Assembly: GCA_028278465.1 (NCBI GenBank)
Contig: JANQEF010000294.1
Coordinates: 1 to 26,288 of the forward strand
From: Dehalococcoidia bacterium
GTDB lineage: Bacteria; Chloroflexota; Dehalococcoidia; Lucifugimonadales; Lucifugimonadaceae
Length of the DNA stretch: 26,288 nt
Direction of reading: 5' to 3'
A program made the position numbers and the translations under genes. Positions 8,601 to 15,897 of this stretch are shown here, piece after piece. Every line of letters starts with the position of its first letter. The first letter of the stretch is position 1. The notes beneath the pieces were generated by a model. That model saw nothing but the letters and a program-made list of their open reading frames with translations. It ran no database searches and was not told the DNA's origin.

Positions 8601-8787
8601 CAGCAGACTGGGTCTACGGTGGGACGAAGCGCGTGCGTACTACGAGTGGGGTGCCGCGCTTGCTGCCGGACAGGATGCGGCAACCGATGGTGGCCGGGGC
8701 ACAGAGCTGATGCGCAAGGCTCTGTCAGAGTTCGACGCGATGCGCGCTACGGCCTGGGTGGAGCTGTGCAGGCGCGGCATTGGGTAG
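5605..8787 (+). CDS. Sigma-4-like HTH / AAA ATPase / TPR signal-transduction regulator
   Basis: The protein has 1060 residues. At about 97-135 is a helix-turn-helix resembling sigma-70 region 4 (LKLRYLEGLEPDAVQDRLRI). An AAA_16/STAND-type ATPase follows, with Walker A GEQGIGKT at 190-197 and Walker B LVLLLDDLH at 304-312. From about 560 to the end are helical TPR-type repeats. Such proteins act as ATP-dependent switches that sense a ligand or partner through the TPR region. Unlike MalT, the HTH is N-terminal and there is no C-terminal LuxR domain. The start is a TTG at 5605 with GGAACAGGA just upstream; the frame has a stop at 5563 and no other usable start between. It is divergent from the SPFH-PspA operon and is the obvious candidate regulator of it, which is an inference. 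Confidence 0.85.
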   Translation: MSTPSEPESDGLPASDPNTSEELAELATEIGDALGALNDARSLEASRLASLIDPSPLNSPDIKARKLRGWLTKAIESLRPASESSAAGRRLARWHNVLKLRYLEGLEPDAVQDRLRISRASFFDSRKQALLELARRLRAETSGGSGPLDSPTFGGFETPLVGRESELSMLKALYEAASSGHGGTVAMIWGEQGIGKTRLARELGRYVESDGGIFLEGRWAAWEGAVPYGAIADGLRQGLFRLSPEERVAAVGPYRRELTRIFPELADDLNHAPPEETQGTEGAQLRFFDGVVALVQTLSAERPLVLLLDDLHLAPQMSLQLHIARRLGELRVLIVYTARRDELLEKPALVAGRNELVKDGLLTDITLEPLTEEQIGRMISYAFGEEVARRVTPEVYRINRGNPFFAVELMRYLVQNRTVRRGESGWQLLDISKIDVPETIKLLVHDRVARLGDDAMTVLQQASVLGRNFSLPALQKMTGLSDADMGAVLDRAVDGGVLVDRSSARAIEEYGFDEDHIRSALYDGIPGPRRRRYHRQAGEALEASHPGRVEELAHHFTNGSDIEKGPAYSFQAAERASAAFSWNRAIPFYRNALDMWEDIGGHENERAEAAEALGNACYQSGIEAQQAMGYLQQALGFYQRLSNQQKVATVRSQLGREHMHSGNLSEQNLATALEHFEEARAILDGEPESMRHGMVYCGLSIAYLDRLEKESSLTWSRRALEAGERLDSPVVTANASVPFGAALALSEPERAREVLEQGWEKSIDHNLGFQADLLRAYAARALGVILKDPKTGTEWIDRRPEYSTTYSLFDIPAHQVAFHAFRGEFKEAELRLDELRTRLGSIGQPAFGLWPDELALLWFRNGEWERASAHLSEALDWTVRSGNRLVECATAQKLGQLFLAQGEYLDAEANLERALALNRDSENLVGELAVLPHLCDLFTSTGRLDEANEALERGHAVEEKLGASGGLQGDLLLAEGKLSAHMKQDAQSEKAFAGAVEVYSRLGLRWDEARAYYEWGAALAAGQDAATDGGRGTELMRKALSEFDAMRATAWVELCRRGIG

Positions 8788-8894
8788 AGCGGTGCGTCCA
8801 GTTCGATTTTGCGTGAGTCCAGTCCAGCGGAGAGGATGCTGGACTTGCATCAGGGAACGCCAACAACGACTGAAGATACGGAGACTCCAATCAA

Positions 8895-9647
8895 GTGGGC
8901 ACAATCAAAGACAGTCTGAAAGCCGGGCGGACCGTTGTGGGCACGGTCGGATCGATAGGCAGCGATGCCGCCGTCCTGGCCGATTCCGGGTTCGACTTCG
9001 TGCTGTTCGACACCCAGCACACACCTGTTGAGATCAAGCAGCTGAAGCCGGCGCTGGATGCCGTCGCAGGCAAGAAGGCGGCGCCGATCGTCCGGGTGAG
9101 CGACAACCGGCCCGACCAGATCTGCTTCGCGCTGGACCTCGGCGCACGGGGCATCATCGTGCCGATGGTCAACACGAAGGACGAGGCTACGGCGATGGTC
9201 CGGGCCTGCCAGTACTCTCCGCTCGGCGACCGCAGCAACTCGGGGCCTCGCGGCGAATGGGGCCGCGAGTTCGAGGACTACCGGGATTACCTCGACTATG
9301 TGAACCAGGAGCTGCTGGTCATCCCGATGATCGAGACCCGGAGGGCGATCGACAACATCGACGAGATACTTAGCGTTCCCGGCATCGACGTGCTGCTGGT
9401 CGGCCCTTCAGACCTGTCCATCGAGCTGAAGGTTCCGCTGGACTATGAGTCGGATACTTACCAGAGCGGGCTGGACGAGATCGTCGCCGGGTGCCAGAGA
9501 CATGGCGTGACTCCGGGTATGTTCTTCATTCCGCCCGGCATGGACCCGAACTTCTTCGTGGACAAGGGCTTCAGGTTTTTCACGCAGCCGTGGGCGCCAT
9601 GGGCGACTAACGGCATCCAACAGGGCCTGGCGGGGGTCAAGCGGTAG
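8895..9647 (+). CDS. HpcH/HpaI family aldolase (2-keto-3-deoxy-acid type)
   Basis: This 250-residue protein is of typical family length and folds as a TIM barrel. Visible motifs are FDTQHTP with the catalytic His at 42, the substrate Arg at 67 (IVRVSDNR), GIIVPMVNT at 87-94, the metal ligand Glu at 147 (PMIETRRA) and the metal ligand Asp at 173 (LLVGPSDLS). These match class II pyruvate aldolases such as GarL, RhmA and HpaI. They cleave 2-keto-3-deoxy acids to pyruvate or a homologue plus an aldehyde. The usual Glu before the catalytic His is Gln here, which also occurs in other family members. The start is GTG; an in-frame stop lies shortly upstream and there is no other candidate. GGAG is 11 bases away, which is rather far. 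The exact substrate cannot be read from sequence. Confidence 0.87.
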   Translation: MGTIKDSLKAGRTVVGTVGSIGSDAAVLADSGFDFVLFDTQHTPVEIKQLKPALDAVAGKKAAPIVRVSDNRPDQICFALDLGARGIIVPMVNTKDEATAMVRACQYSPLGDRSNSGPRGEWGREFEDYRDYLDYVNQELLVIPMIETRRAIDNIDEILSVPGIDVLLVGPSDLSIELKVPLDYESDTYQSGLDEIVAGCQRHGVTPGMFFIPPGMDPNFFVDKGFRFFTQPWAPWATNGIQQGLAGVKR

Positions 9648-9714
9648 CCCTGTTCGGACCGGCGCGAGTGGGAAGACCCCGACCGTTTTTCATAGAGCTC
9701 ACAGGAGGTGAGTT

Positions 9715-10506
9715 TTGGACCTGGAACTTAAGGGCCGTGTGGCGGTTGTGACCGGCGGCAGCGAAGGCATCGGCAAGGGCGCAGCACAGGTGCTGGCCGA
9801 AGAAGGCGCCACGGTGATCATCATGGCCCGCACCCGAGCCAGGCTCGATGCCGCCGTCGACGAGATCCGCTCCTCGTCTGGCGGTCAGATCGAGGCCGTC
9901 AGCTGCGACGTCACCGATCCGGCCGCCGTGGAGGTTGCGTTCGGTCAGGTCCTCGGAAAGTTTGGAAAGGTCGACATCCTCGTCAACAACGCGGGCGTTG
10001 GCAACGCCAACAGCTTCGACGACCTCACAGACGAACTGCTTGGCGAAGACCTGCAGGTGAAGGTGTTCGGTGCGGTCTACTGCTCGAGGGCTGTGCTGCC
10101 GGGCATGAGAGCCGCGAAGTGGGGCCGAATAATCAACATCACGACCGCCGCAGGCAAAGCCGCGCCCGGCGCATCGGTGCCGACCTCGATGTCCCGCGCC
10201 GCCGGGATAGCGATGACAAAGGCGATGTCGAAGGAGTTCGGCCGGGACAACATTCTCGTGAACACGATCTGCATCGGCTCGATCCGGAGCGGCCAGAACG
10301 ACCGCCAGGCAGAGGCAGCCGTGCAGCGCGGTGAGGTCTCGACCACCGAGGAGTACTACACAAACCGCGGGAAGGGCGCGCCGCTGGGTCGCGTCGGCGA
10401 GGCGAGGGAGGCCGGCGACCTGATCAGTTTCCTGGCATCCGAGCGGGCGAGCTTCATCACCGGCACGGCGATCAACCTGGACGGCGGAGCAGCGCCGGTC
10501 GTCTGA
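9715..10506 (+). CDS. Short-chain dehydrogenase/reductase-family protein lacking the catalytic tetrad
   Basis: This 263-residue protein has the classical SDR Rossmann fold. TGGSEGIG at 13-20 is the cofactor glycine motif, CDVTD at 64-68 holds the adenine-ring Asp, NNAG is at 91-94, and the C-terminal part ends with the usual ITGTAINLDGG. The active site is abnormal. The YxxxK position reads T157-S-M-S-R161, the Asn of the tetrad is Lys116, and the Ser region reads INITT. A dehydrogenase activity is therefore doubtful; a non-standard family such as the BKR-like subgroup with imperfect tetrad is possible. The start is TTG at 9715, fixed by a perfect AGGAGGTGA site six bases upstream. It follows the aldolase gene by 67 bases on the same strand. 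Confidence 0.85.
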   Translation: MDLELKGRVAVVTGGSEGIGKGAAQVLAEEGATVIIMARTRARLDAAVDEIRSSSGGQIEAVSCDVTDPAAVEVAFGQVLGKFGKVDILVNNAGVGNANSFDDLTDELLGEDLQVKVFGAVYCSRAVLPGMRAAKWGRIINITTAAGKAAPGASVPTSMSRAAGIAMTKAMSKEFGRDNILVNTICIGSIRSGQNDRQAEAAVQRGEVSTTEEYYTNRGKGAPLGRVGEAREAGDLISFLASERASFITGTAINLDGGAAPVV

Positions 10507-10544
10507 TGCGATAGAAGCGACCGGGACGAGGCCTCAGGCGAGTC

Positions 10545-11894
10545 TCAGTCTTGGACTGACCACACGATGAAGTCGCGATATTCGGTCGCCCTGCCGCCAG
10601 CCTGGTCAGACGGCTCGAAACCGGCCATCGGTGCGATGGTGAACGGCAGGTCGCTTGGCGAGAAGCCAATGTTGGTGATGAACTCACCGTTGAGATAGAT
10701 CTTGTTCTGCTGACCGGTGCTTACGAGCTCCAGCAGATTCTCGTCGCCTTCGCCAGTCCTGAGCGTCTCGGCTGTGCCCTGGCCGAGGACCGTCTCTGCA
10801 CCGGTCGTGCTGCGCCTGATGTGCCGCCAGGTCTTCCTGTCTGACAGCACCAGCCAGTTGTCGATGCCGATGTCTTCTGTGCGCATAAGCAGCCCGAAGC
10901 TGTAGTCTCCTGAGAAGGAGTTCACCGGCGACACGAATGTGACCCGCACGAACGGAGCCGAAGTGGGCTGAGTGAAGTCTCCGTGGGCGGGCTCGTCAGG
11001 CTGCGACCTCGCAAGCTCGCCCCCGCCGCTGATGCCCACTACGCTGGCGCTGTTGATAGTCAGGTTGAAGAACTCCGTATTGGCGCCAACCACGACGGTC
11101 TGGTTGAACACATCCGTAACCAGTGAGATCTCGCCGACCCGGTTGGGCTCAGTAACCTCGAACTCGCCGATCAGGTCCTGGCCCAGCAGGATGAAGGCCC
11201 TGCGGTCGATCACCAGGAAGCTGAAATCGTTTCGCGCTCCTCCCGAGGTCAGCAGCCCCGGCACGGCCATCGTTTGGACGATCTCCAGCTCCGTGCCGTT
11301 GCCGTTGATCTGGTTCAGGTTTCCCCGGTGGTCGAACGTGAACATCTGGAACGTCTGGCCGTCGTTGCGGAACTTCACGCCATAATCCCAGGGCGAGAAG
11401 TCCGGGTGGAACGGGTTCGAGAACTCGACATTGAGCCGGAAGTTTGCTGCGCTGGCGCCGGGAGCGTACTCGGCGGCAACGCCGATGCCTGGCCTCAGCT
11501 GCAGGACCCCGAGAGGCTCGTTCACCAGCTCGCGCCCGGACACAAGAGCGGGCGTTGGCGTTGGGACGGGTGTCGGGGTAAGCGTTGGCGTGGGACTCGG
11601 CTGTACTGCGGTCGTTGCGGTGGCGGCCGTTGCAGTGCGATGCGGCGTTGGGGTGGCGGAAGGACGCGCCCGAGTCGTGGCGGTCGGCCCGACTGTTGGC
11701 GAACGATCTACGACCGGCGTCGGCGGAATCGGCACCTGCGCCGTTGGGGCGCGCTCAGACGCGAGCGGCGTGCTGGTAGGCGTCGGAGTTCCGGAGCCGT
11801 CGTCACCGTTCGAGCAGGCCACGAGCACCGTTAAGGCTGGCAACAGTGAGATGGCCAGCACCCGCGTGCACTTTCTGAGGGTGAGCAGTCGCAT
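10545..11894 (-). CDS. Lipoprotein with Thr/Pro linker and duplicated beta-rich domain (paralogue of the next gene)
   Basis: This 449-residue protein begins with a lipoprotein signal peptide, with lipobox LVAC and Cys27 as the acylated residue. A linker of about 90 residues of Thr, Pro, Ala and Ser follows. The mature part holds two related beta-rich domains. The first contains FSNPFHPDFSPWDYGVKFR and the second a matching FVSP...SFGLLMR segment followed by NWLVLSDRKTWRHIRRS. This looks like a concanavalin-like (DUF1080-type) sandwich, so binding of carbohydrate or another surface ligand is possible, but no catalytic residues are evident. It would be anchored on the outer face of the membrane. 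No clear Shine-Dalgarno precedes the ATG at 11894; a TTG six codons earlier is the alternative. The gene is convergent with the SDR gene. Confidence 0.8.
   Translation of the reverse strand: MRLLTLRKCTRVLAISLLPALTVLVACSNGDDGSGTPTPTSTPLASERAPTAQVPIPPTPVVDRSPTVGPTATTRARPSATPTPHRTATAATATTAVQPSPTPTLTPTPVPTPTPALVSGRELVNEPLGVLQLRPGIGVAAEYAPGASAANFRLNVEFSNPFHPDFSPWDYGVKFRNDGQTFQMFTFDHRGNLNQINGNGTELEIVQTMAVPGLLTSGGARNDFSFLVIDRRAFILLGQDLIGEFEVTEPNRVGEISLVTDVFNQTVVVGANTEFFNLTINSASVVGISGGGELARSQPDEPAHGDFTQPTSAPFVRVTFVSPVNSFSGDYSFGLLMRTEDIGIDNWLVLSDRKTWRHIRRSTTGAETVLGQGTAETLRTGEGDENLLELVSTGQQNKIYLNGEFITNIGFSPSDLPFTIAPMAGFEPSDQAGGRATEYRDFIVWSVQD
11521..11800 (-). repeat. Low-complexity DNA encoding the Thr/Pro linker of the first lipoprotein
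   Basis: The plus strand repeats GTTGG, GTCGG and GGCGTTGG-like units, encoding alternating Thr-Pro and Ala-Thr pairs on the minus strand. Tracts of this kind can expand or shrink by slippage. Confidence 0.6.
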
Positions 11895-12003
11895 CGCAAC
11901 TCGGGACGGCAAAGTCGTCGGTGTGTCGACACGTCTCGGCGATCATCGCGCCGAGCAGACAGAGTGAGTCTATCGTTAGCCCAGAATCTGGCTCGCGACA
12001 GAA

Positions 12004-13464
12004 CTAAGAGCTAGGCGCTGCCGGTTCACTGCCGAACGACCACGCCGAGTAGTTCGTCATCGTGGTCGGGAAACCTGGCTGCTGGTCGCCGGAGTCGAAG
12101 CCGGTGAACGGCGTGACCTGGACCGTCACCATCTCAGGCTGGATGTCGAGGTCGGCGATGAAACTGCCGTTGATGAGCAGGCGCTGACTTCCGTTCAGGC
12201 TCAGGACCTGCAGGCTGTTTACGTCGCCGCGGTCGCGGAGGATGCCGGTGTGCAGCTCGCCGGCGATCTCCTCGATCTCACCGCCCTGCTGCGACTGCCT
12301 GAGGTGCTTCCACTGCCTGGAGTTGTTGATCAGCACCCAGTCCGTCCTGCCGCTCGCCGGATCGAAGAACTCGAACCCGGCGCTCCACTTGCCAAGGATG
12401 CGCTCGTACGGGGAGACGAACTCGGTCTCGACCACGTAGTCGATAGTCGAGCCGATCGGGCTCGTGCGGGTGATCTCACCCTGCTCCTTGATCAGCGTGA
12501 CCGATTCGGCGGAGGCCGCCAGCTGGCCGTCCCTGACTACAAGGTCGACGACCTCTGTGCGTGCGCCCGAAATCTGGGTCTCGTTCTCCAGCTCGGCGAT
12601 GAACTGGACGTCTGAAGAGATTCCGGCGCCGCCGACGGTGAACTCGGTCACGTAGACGCCGTTGGCGAACAGCCACGCACTGTCTTCGATGACCGTCAGG
12701 TGAAGCGAGTTGGACTCGAAGCCGAGGATCTTGACGTTGTCGTAGTCGAACCGCTGGATCACGTTGAACGAATCTGTTGAGCCCGGCTGACCCGCCGTTC
12801 CCTCCAGGTAGCGCAGTTCGCCCGCGCTGTTGAAGGTGACGGCGTGGTAGAGGCCGTCCGATTCGCGGAACTTCACGCCGTAGCTGAACGCCCGGAAGGA
12901 CCCGCTGACCGGGTTGTCGAACGATGCGGATACGGAGAAATTAGCGACATCGGCTGCCGCAGAAAGCGACTCCGGCGCGGCGTTGTCGGGGTCGAGCGTG
13001 ATCGTGGCTGCTTCTGTAAAGAACACGATCCCGCCGGGCGCGACCGGTATCGGCGTCGGCGTTGCTGTCGGCTCCGGCGTTGGCTCGACTGTAGGCTCAG
13101 GCGTCGCGGTGGGCGCGGCTGGGGTCGAAGTTGGCTGAGGAGTCGGTGTTGGTTCTGGCGTCGAGCCGATCGGCGTTGGGGCGGGCCCTGGCGCACCTAC
13201 CGTCGCGGATGGCGTAGCCGTCGGCTGCGCAGTCGCTGTTGGCTCGGCTGTCGGGACGGGCGACGCGGTCGGTACCGGCACGATAAACGGCGTTGGAGAA
13301 GGCGTCGGCGCCTGCCCGAACGGTCGCGGCGTTGGGATCGGCGCAAAGATGTCCGGCGAGATTGTGGGCGGAGTCCCGCCCTCAACGCTTCCCGTGCAGG
13401 CGATTGCGGTTGGGAGCACAAGCAGTGCGGCTGCAACAGCAATCCGCTTTACGGTCGGCTTCAT
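12004..13464 (-). CDS. Lipoprotein with Thr/Pro linker and duplicated beta-rich domain (tandem paralogue)
   Basis: This 486-residue protein has the same architecture as its downstream neighbour. It has a short basic N-terminus, a hydrophobic stretch, and a Cys at 23 in the context PTAIAC, which is an imperfect lipobox. A linker of about 120 residues is built from TPTP, PTPEPT and similar units. Two beta-rich domains follow. Shared blocks include YGVKFR in the first domain and DWVLINNSRQWKHLRQS in the second, matching NWLVLSDRKTWRHIRRS in the paralogue. The genes are 109 bases apart on one strand, so they probably arose by tandem duplication and then diverged widely. The start is the ATG at 13464, with GAGG close upstream. 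Function is unknown; a cell-surface binding role is an inference. Confidence 0.8.
   Translation of the reverse strand: MKPTVKRIAVAAALLVLPTAIACTGSVEGGTPPTISPDIFAPIPTPRPFGQAPTPSPTPFIVPVPTASPVPTAEPTATAQPTATPSATVGAPGPAPTPIGSTPEPTPTPQPTSTPAAPTATPEPTVEPTPEPTATPTPIPVAPGGIVFFTEAATITLDPDNAAPESLSAAADVANFSVSASFDNPVSGSFRAFSYGVKFRESDGLYHAVTFNSAGELRYLEGTAGQPGSTDSFNVIQRFDYDNVKILGFESNSLHLTVIEDSAWLFANGVYVTEFTVGGAGISSDVQFIAELENETQISGARTEVVDLVVRDGQLAASAESVTLIKEQGEITRTSPIGSTIDYVVETEFVSPYERILGKWSAGFEFFDPASGRTDWVLINNSRQWKHLRQSQQGGEIEEIAGELHTGILRDRGDVNSLQVLSLNGSQRLLINGSFIADLDIQPEMVTVQVTPFTGFDSGDQQPGFPTTMTNYSAWSFGSEPAAPSS
13045..13330 (-). repeat. Low-complexity DNA encoding the Thr/Pro linker of the second lipoprotein
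   Basis: Short GTTGGC, GTCGGC and GGCTC units recur on the plus strand and give the minus-strand Pro-Thr-Ala linker. An Arg-rich open frame on the opposite strand is an artefact of this composition. Confidence 0.6.
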
Positions 13465-13656
13465 CCTCGGAGCCTTTCAACGCGGTCCACGAACATCCAG
13501 ATCGGTCTGCCTTCGGGTTCAGGCGCGTGTCCGTGCACGCGATCCCGCCAACGGCAGACGATCTCAACCAAAGCTAATTGGAACGTTCGGGAAGCGAGGT
13601 TGCCCGGAGGCCGGTATTCGGTGTGGTTTGCGTTTGGAGACCAGGCTCGAGGCCGG

Positions 13657-14790
13657 CTAGCGGTCCTGCACCGACCCGTCGAACCCGATCGGCGTGTCGA
13701 GCACCTTCGGGTTCTCAGGCTCCGAGAGGGCAACCTCGTTGAGTTCGATGCCGAGGCCGGGGCCTTCAGGAACGGTGAGGTAGCCGTCCTTCAACTCAAG
13801 CGGATGCACCAGCAGGTCGCTTTTTGGAGGCTCGGACTCGCCTGTGTATTCCTGCAGCGCGAAGTTCGGTATGCATGCGTCGAGTTGCACGCAGGCTGCG
13901 GTGCTCACCGGCGACAGCGGGTTGTGCGGGATCACCTTGATGTGCTGCGCCTCGGCCATCGCCGCCACCTTCTTGCAGCCTGACAGACCACCGCAGAGAC
14001 ACAGGTCCGGCCTGATGTAAGAGGTGGCCTTCGCCTCCAGCAGCTGCTGATACTCGAAGATGGAGGTGAAGCGTTCGCCGGTGGCGATCGGGATGTTGCA
14101 CTGCTCCTTCACCTCGGCCATGATCGCCGGGCTGTCTGGCAGCATCGGGTCCTCGTAGAAGAACGGATGAAACTGCTCCAGCCGCCGTCCGAGCCAGATC
14201 GACTCCGCCGGGTTCATCTGCCTGTGGATCTCGACGCAGATATCGACGCCGCTGCCAACCGCCTCTCTCACGGCGCCGACGCGCTCAACCGCTTCGTCCG
14301 CCCACTCCGAGTACGACTTGTGCAGGTAGTAGTCGGGTGGAAACGGGCTGAACCGGACAGCTGTGAAGCCTTCGCCGGCGCGCTTGATCGCGTCCGCCAC
14401 CAGCTCGTCCTTCGTCGTGCCGTTCACATGCATGTAGCACCTGACGCGGTCACGCGTCTTGCCGCCCATCAGGTCGTAGATCGGCACATCGAGTCTCTTG
14501 CCCTTGATGTCCCACAGGGCGATGTCGATCGCCGACAGCGCGCCCTGCACCACCGAGCCCATGAAGTGCGAGGAGCGGTACAGCCACTGGTAGTGGTGCT
14601 CGATCCTGTCCGGGTCCTGCCCCTCCAGGTAGACGGCCATCGTCTCGATCATCGTCTTGGTCGGGCGTTGCCAGCCATGCACGCCGCCTTCGCCGACACC
14701 GACGGTGCCGTCTTCGCAGTGGACCTTTATCAGCAGCCAGCGGTCCCACAGGAAGGTCTCTACTTTTTCGATGCGAGTTGGTGCAGGCAT
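13657..14790 (-). CDS. Mandelate racemase/muconate lactonizing (enolase superfamily) enzyme, sugar-acid dehydratase type
   Basis: This 377-residue protein has the N-terminal capping domain (about 1-120) and a C-terminal barrel. Metal ligands can be read as Glu187 in VEIHRQ, Glu213 in FYEDP and Glu239 in ATGERF. Asp262 in RPDLCLCGG and His289 in IPHNPLSP form the catalytic dyad. His189 two residues after the first ligand is the pattern of galactonate/gluconate/mannonate dehydratases (GalD/ManD group). Dehydration of an aldonic acid to a 2-keto-3-deoxy acid is therefore the best guess. That product type is what the HpcH/HpaI aldolase about 4 kb away would cleave. GGAG lies 8 bases before the ATG at 14790. 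The precise sugar acid is undetermined. Confidence 0.87.
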   Translation of the reverse strand: MPAPTRIEKVETFLWDRWLLIKVHCEDGTVGVGEGGVHGWQRPTKTMIETMAVYLEGQDPDRIEHHYQWLYRSSHFMGSVVQGALSAIDIALWDIKGKRLDVPIYDLMGGKTRDRVRCYMHVNGTTKDELVADAIKRAGEGFTAVRFSPFPPDYYLHKSYSEWADEAVERVGAVREAVGSGVDICVEIHRQMNPAESIWLGRRLEQFHPFFYEDPMLPDSPAIMAEVKEQCNIPIATGERFTSIFEYQQLLEAKATSYIRPDLCLCGGLSGCKKVAAMAEAQHIKVIPHNPLSPVSTAACVQLDACIPNFALQEYTGESEPPKSDLLVHPLELKDGYLTVPEGPGLGIELNEVALSEPENPKVLDTPIGFDGSVQDR

Positions 14791-14960
14791 TGACGTGCTC
14801 CGGTGGCGAAGGGCCGGTCAGGATGGCGGATCAGTGCGCCTGGACGAGGCGCACAGCGGAAACTTACGCCTGACGCACGCGGTTGTCACGTGGAGCGGCG
14901 CGTGCCGGCATCGCTGACTCTGCTACTCTCGCAGCTCCATCACCAGCAAGGAGGACGCGA

Positions 14961-15854
14961 GTGGGCTCGCAGAGGGCTTTAAAGCCGCCTGAGGTCACGA
15001 TCATCGGATGCGGAACTCCTACGCCGCTGCCCGACAGGTTCGGGTCCTCGTTCGTGGTTGACGTGGCGGGCGAGAAGCTGCTGTTCGACTGCGGGCCGGC
15101 GACGACGTGGAAGCTGGTGAAGGCCGGGATCTCGCCGACGGAAATCGACAACGTCTTCTTCACTCACCACCACTTCGATCACGACGCCGACTTCCCCACT
15201 TTCATCCTGACGCGCTGGGACCAGAACGTGCCGGTTGACAGGGAGCTCGAGGTGTACGGCCCAGTGCTGACCGAGAAGTTCACCAACGGGATCATCGATG
15301 AGGATGATGGGCTTTTTGCTCACGACTGGCTTGCGCGGGTGCATCATCCCGCTTCGCAGATCACCTTCGCCGACCGCGGCGGCAAGCTCCCTCGCCACAA
15401 GCCGATGGTCACTCCAAGGGACATGGAGCCTGGCCTGATCAAGGCCGGCGCCAGCTGGCAGGTGACCGCCGCGCCAGCTGAACACGTGCAACCGTACCTC
15501 GACTCGCTGGCATACCGGCTCGACTCCGATGAAGGCAGCGTCGTCCTGACCGGAGACACGCGCCCCTGCGATTCGGTCACAGAGCTGGCAAAAGGCGCCG
15601 ACGTACTGATGATGATGTGCTGGGAGTCGCACGACCGGATGGACGGAAATGAGCACGCAGACGCCAGCTGCTCGATTCGCGGCGCGGCAGAGACAGCGTC
15701 AGAGGCCGAGGTGAAGCAGCTGGTGATGGTGCATGTTGGCGCCCGGCTCAACACGACCGAGATGAAGGGCCCGCGCGAGATCGAGGCGCAGGAGGCGTGG
15801 AACGGCCGCATCGTCTGGGGCGAGGAGTTGATGAAGGTGCCGTGGCCGAGGTGA
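14961..15854 (+). CDS. Metallo-beta-lactamase-fold hydrolase (RNase Z/arylsulfatase-like)
   Basis: This 297-residue protein has a GCGTPTPLP strand-turn near residues 16-24, FDCGPAT at 42-48 and the metal motif HHHFDH at 69-74 (HxHxDH). Further on it has AAPAEH and a GDTRP segment that probably supplies the bridging Asp. The order of motifs resembles RNase Z and the arylsulfatase/PhnP-like branch rather than glyoxalase II. It is probably a binuclear zinc hydrolase acting on a phosphodiester, sulfate ester or lactone; the substrate is unknown. The start is GTG at 14961, fixed by AAGGAGGACGCGA directly upstream, although the frame stays open 26 codons further. It is followed 43 bases later by the CocE-type gene, probably in one operon. 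Confidence 0.83.
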   Translation: MGSQRALKPPEVTIIGCGTPTPLPDRFGSSFVVDVAGEKLLFDCGPATTWKLVKAGISPTEIDNVFFTHHHFDHDADFPTFILTRWDQNVPVDRELEVYGPVLTEKFTNGIIDEDDGLFAHDWLARVHHPASQITFADRGGKLPRHKPMVTPRDMEPGLIKAGASWQVTAAPAEHVQPYLDSLAYRLDSDEGSVVLTGDTRPCDSVTELAKGADVLMMMCWESHDRMDGNEHADASCSIRGAAETASEAEVKQLVMVHVGARLNTTEMKGPREIEAQEAWNGRIVWGEELMKVPWPR

Positions 15855-15897
15855 GTCACGTAGTCATAGCAGCAGCTCGAACACTCGGAGATATTCG

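Noticed and set aside
8823..8843. TCCAGC/GCTGGA hairpin after the regulator gene
   Set aside because: It has only six pairs and no T-run; too weak to call a terminator.
12844..13983. 379-residue Arg-rich plus-strand frame
   Set aside because: It is produced by the repetitive DNA of the Thr/Pro linker and crosses two real minus-strand genes.
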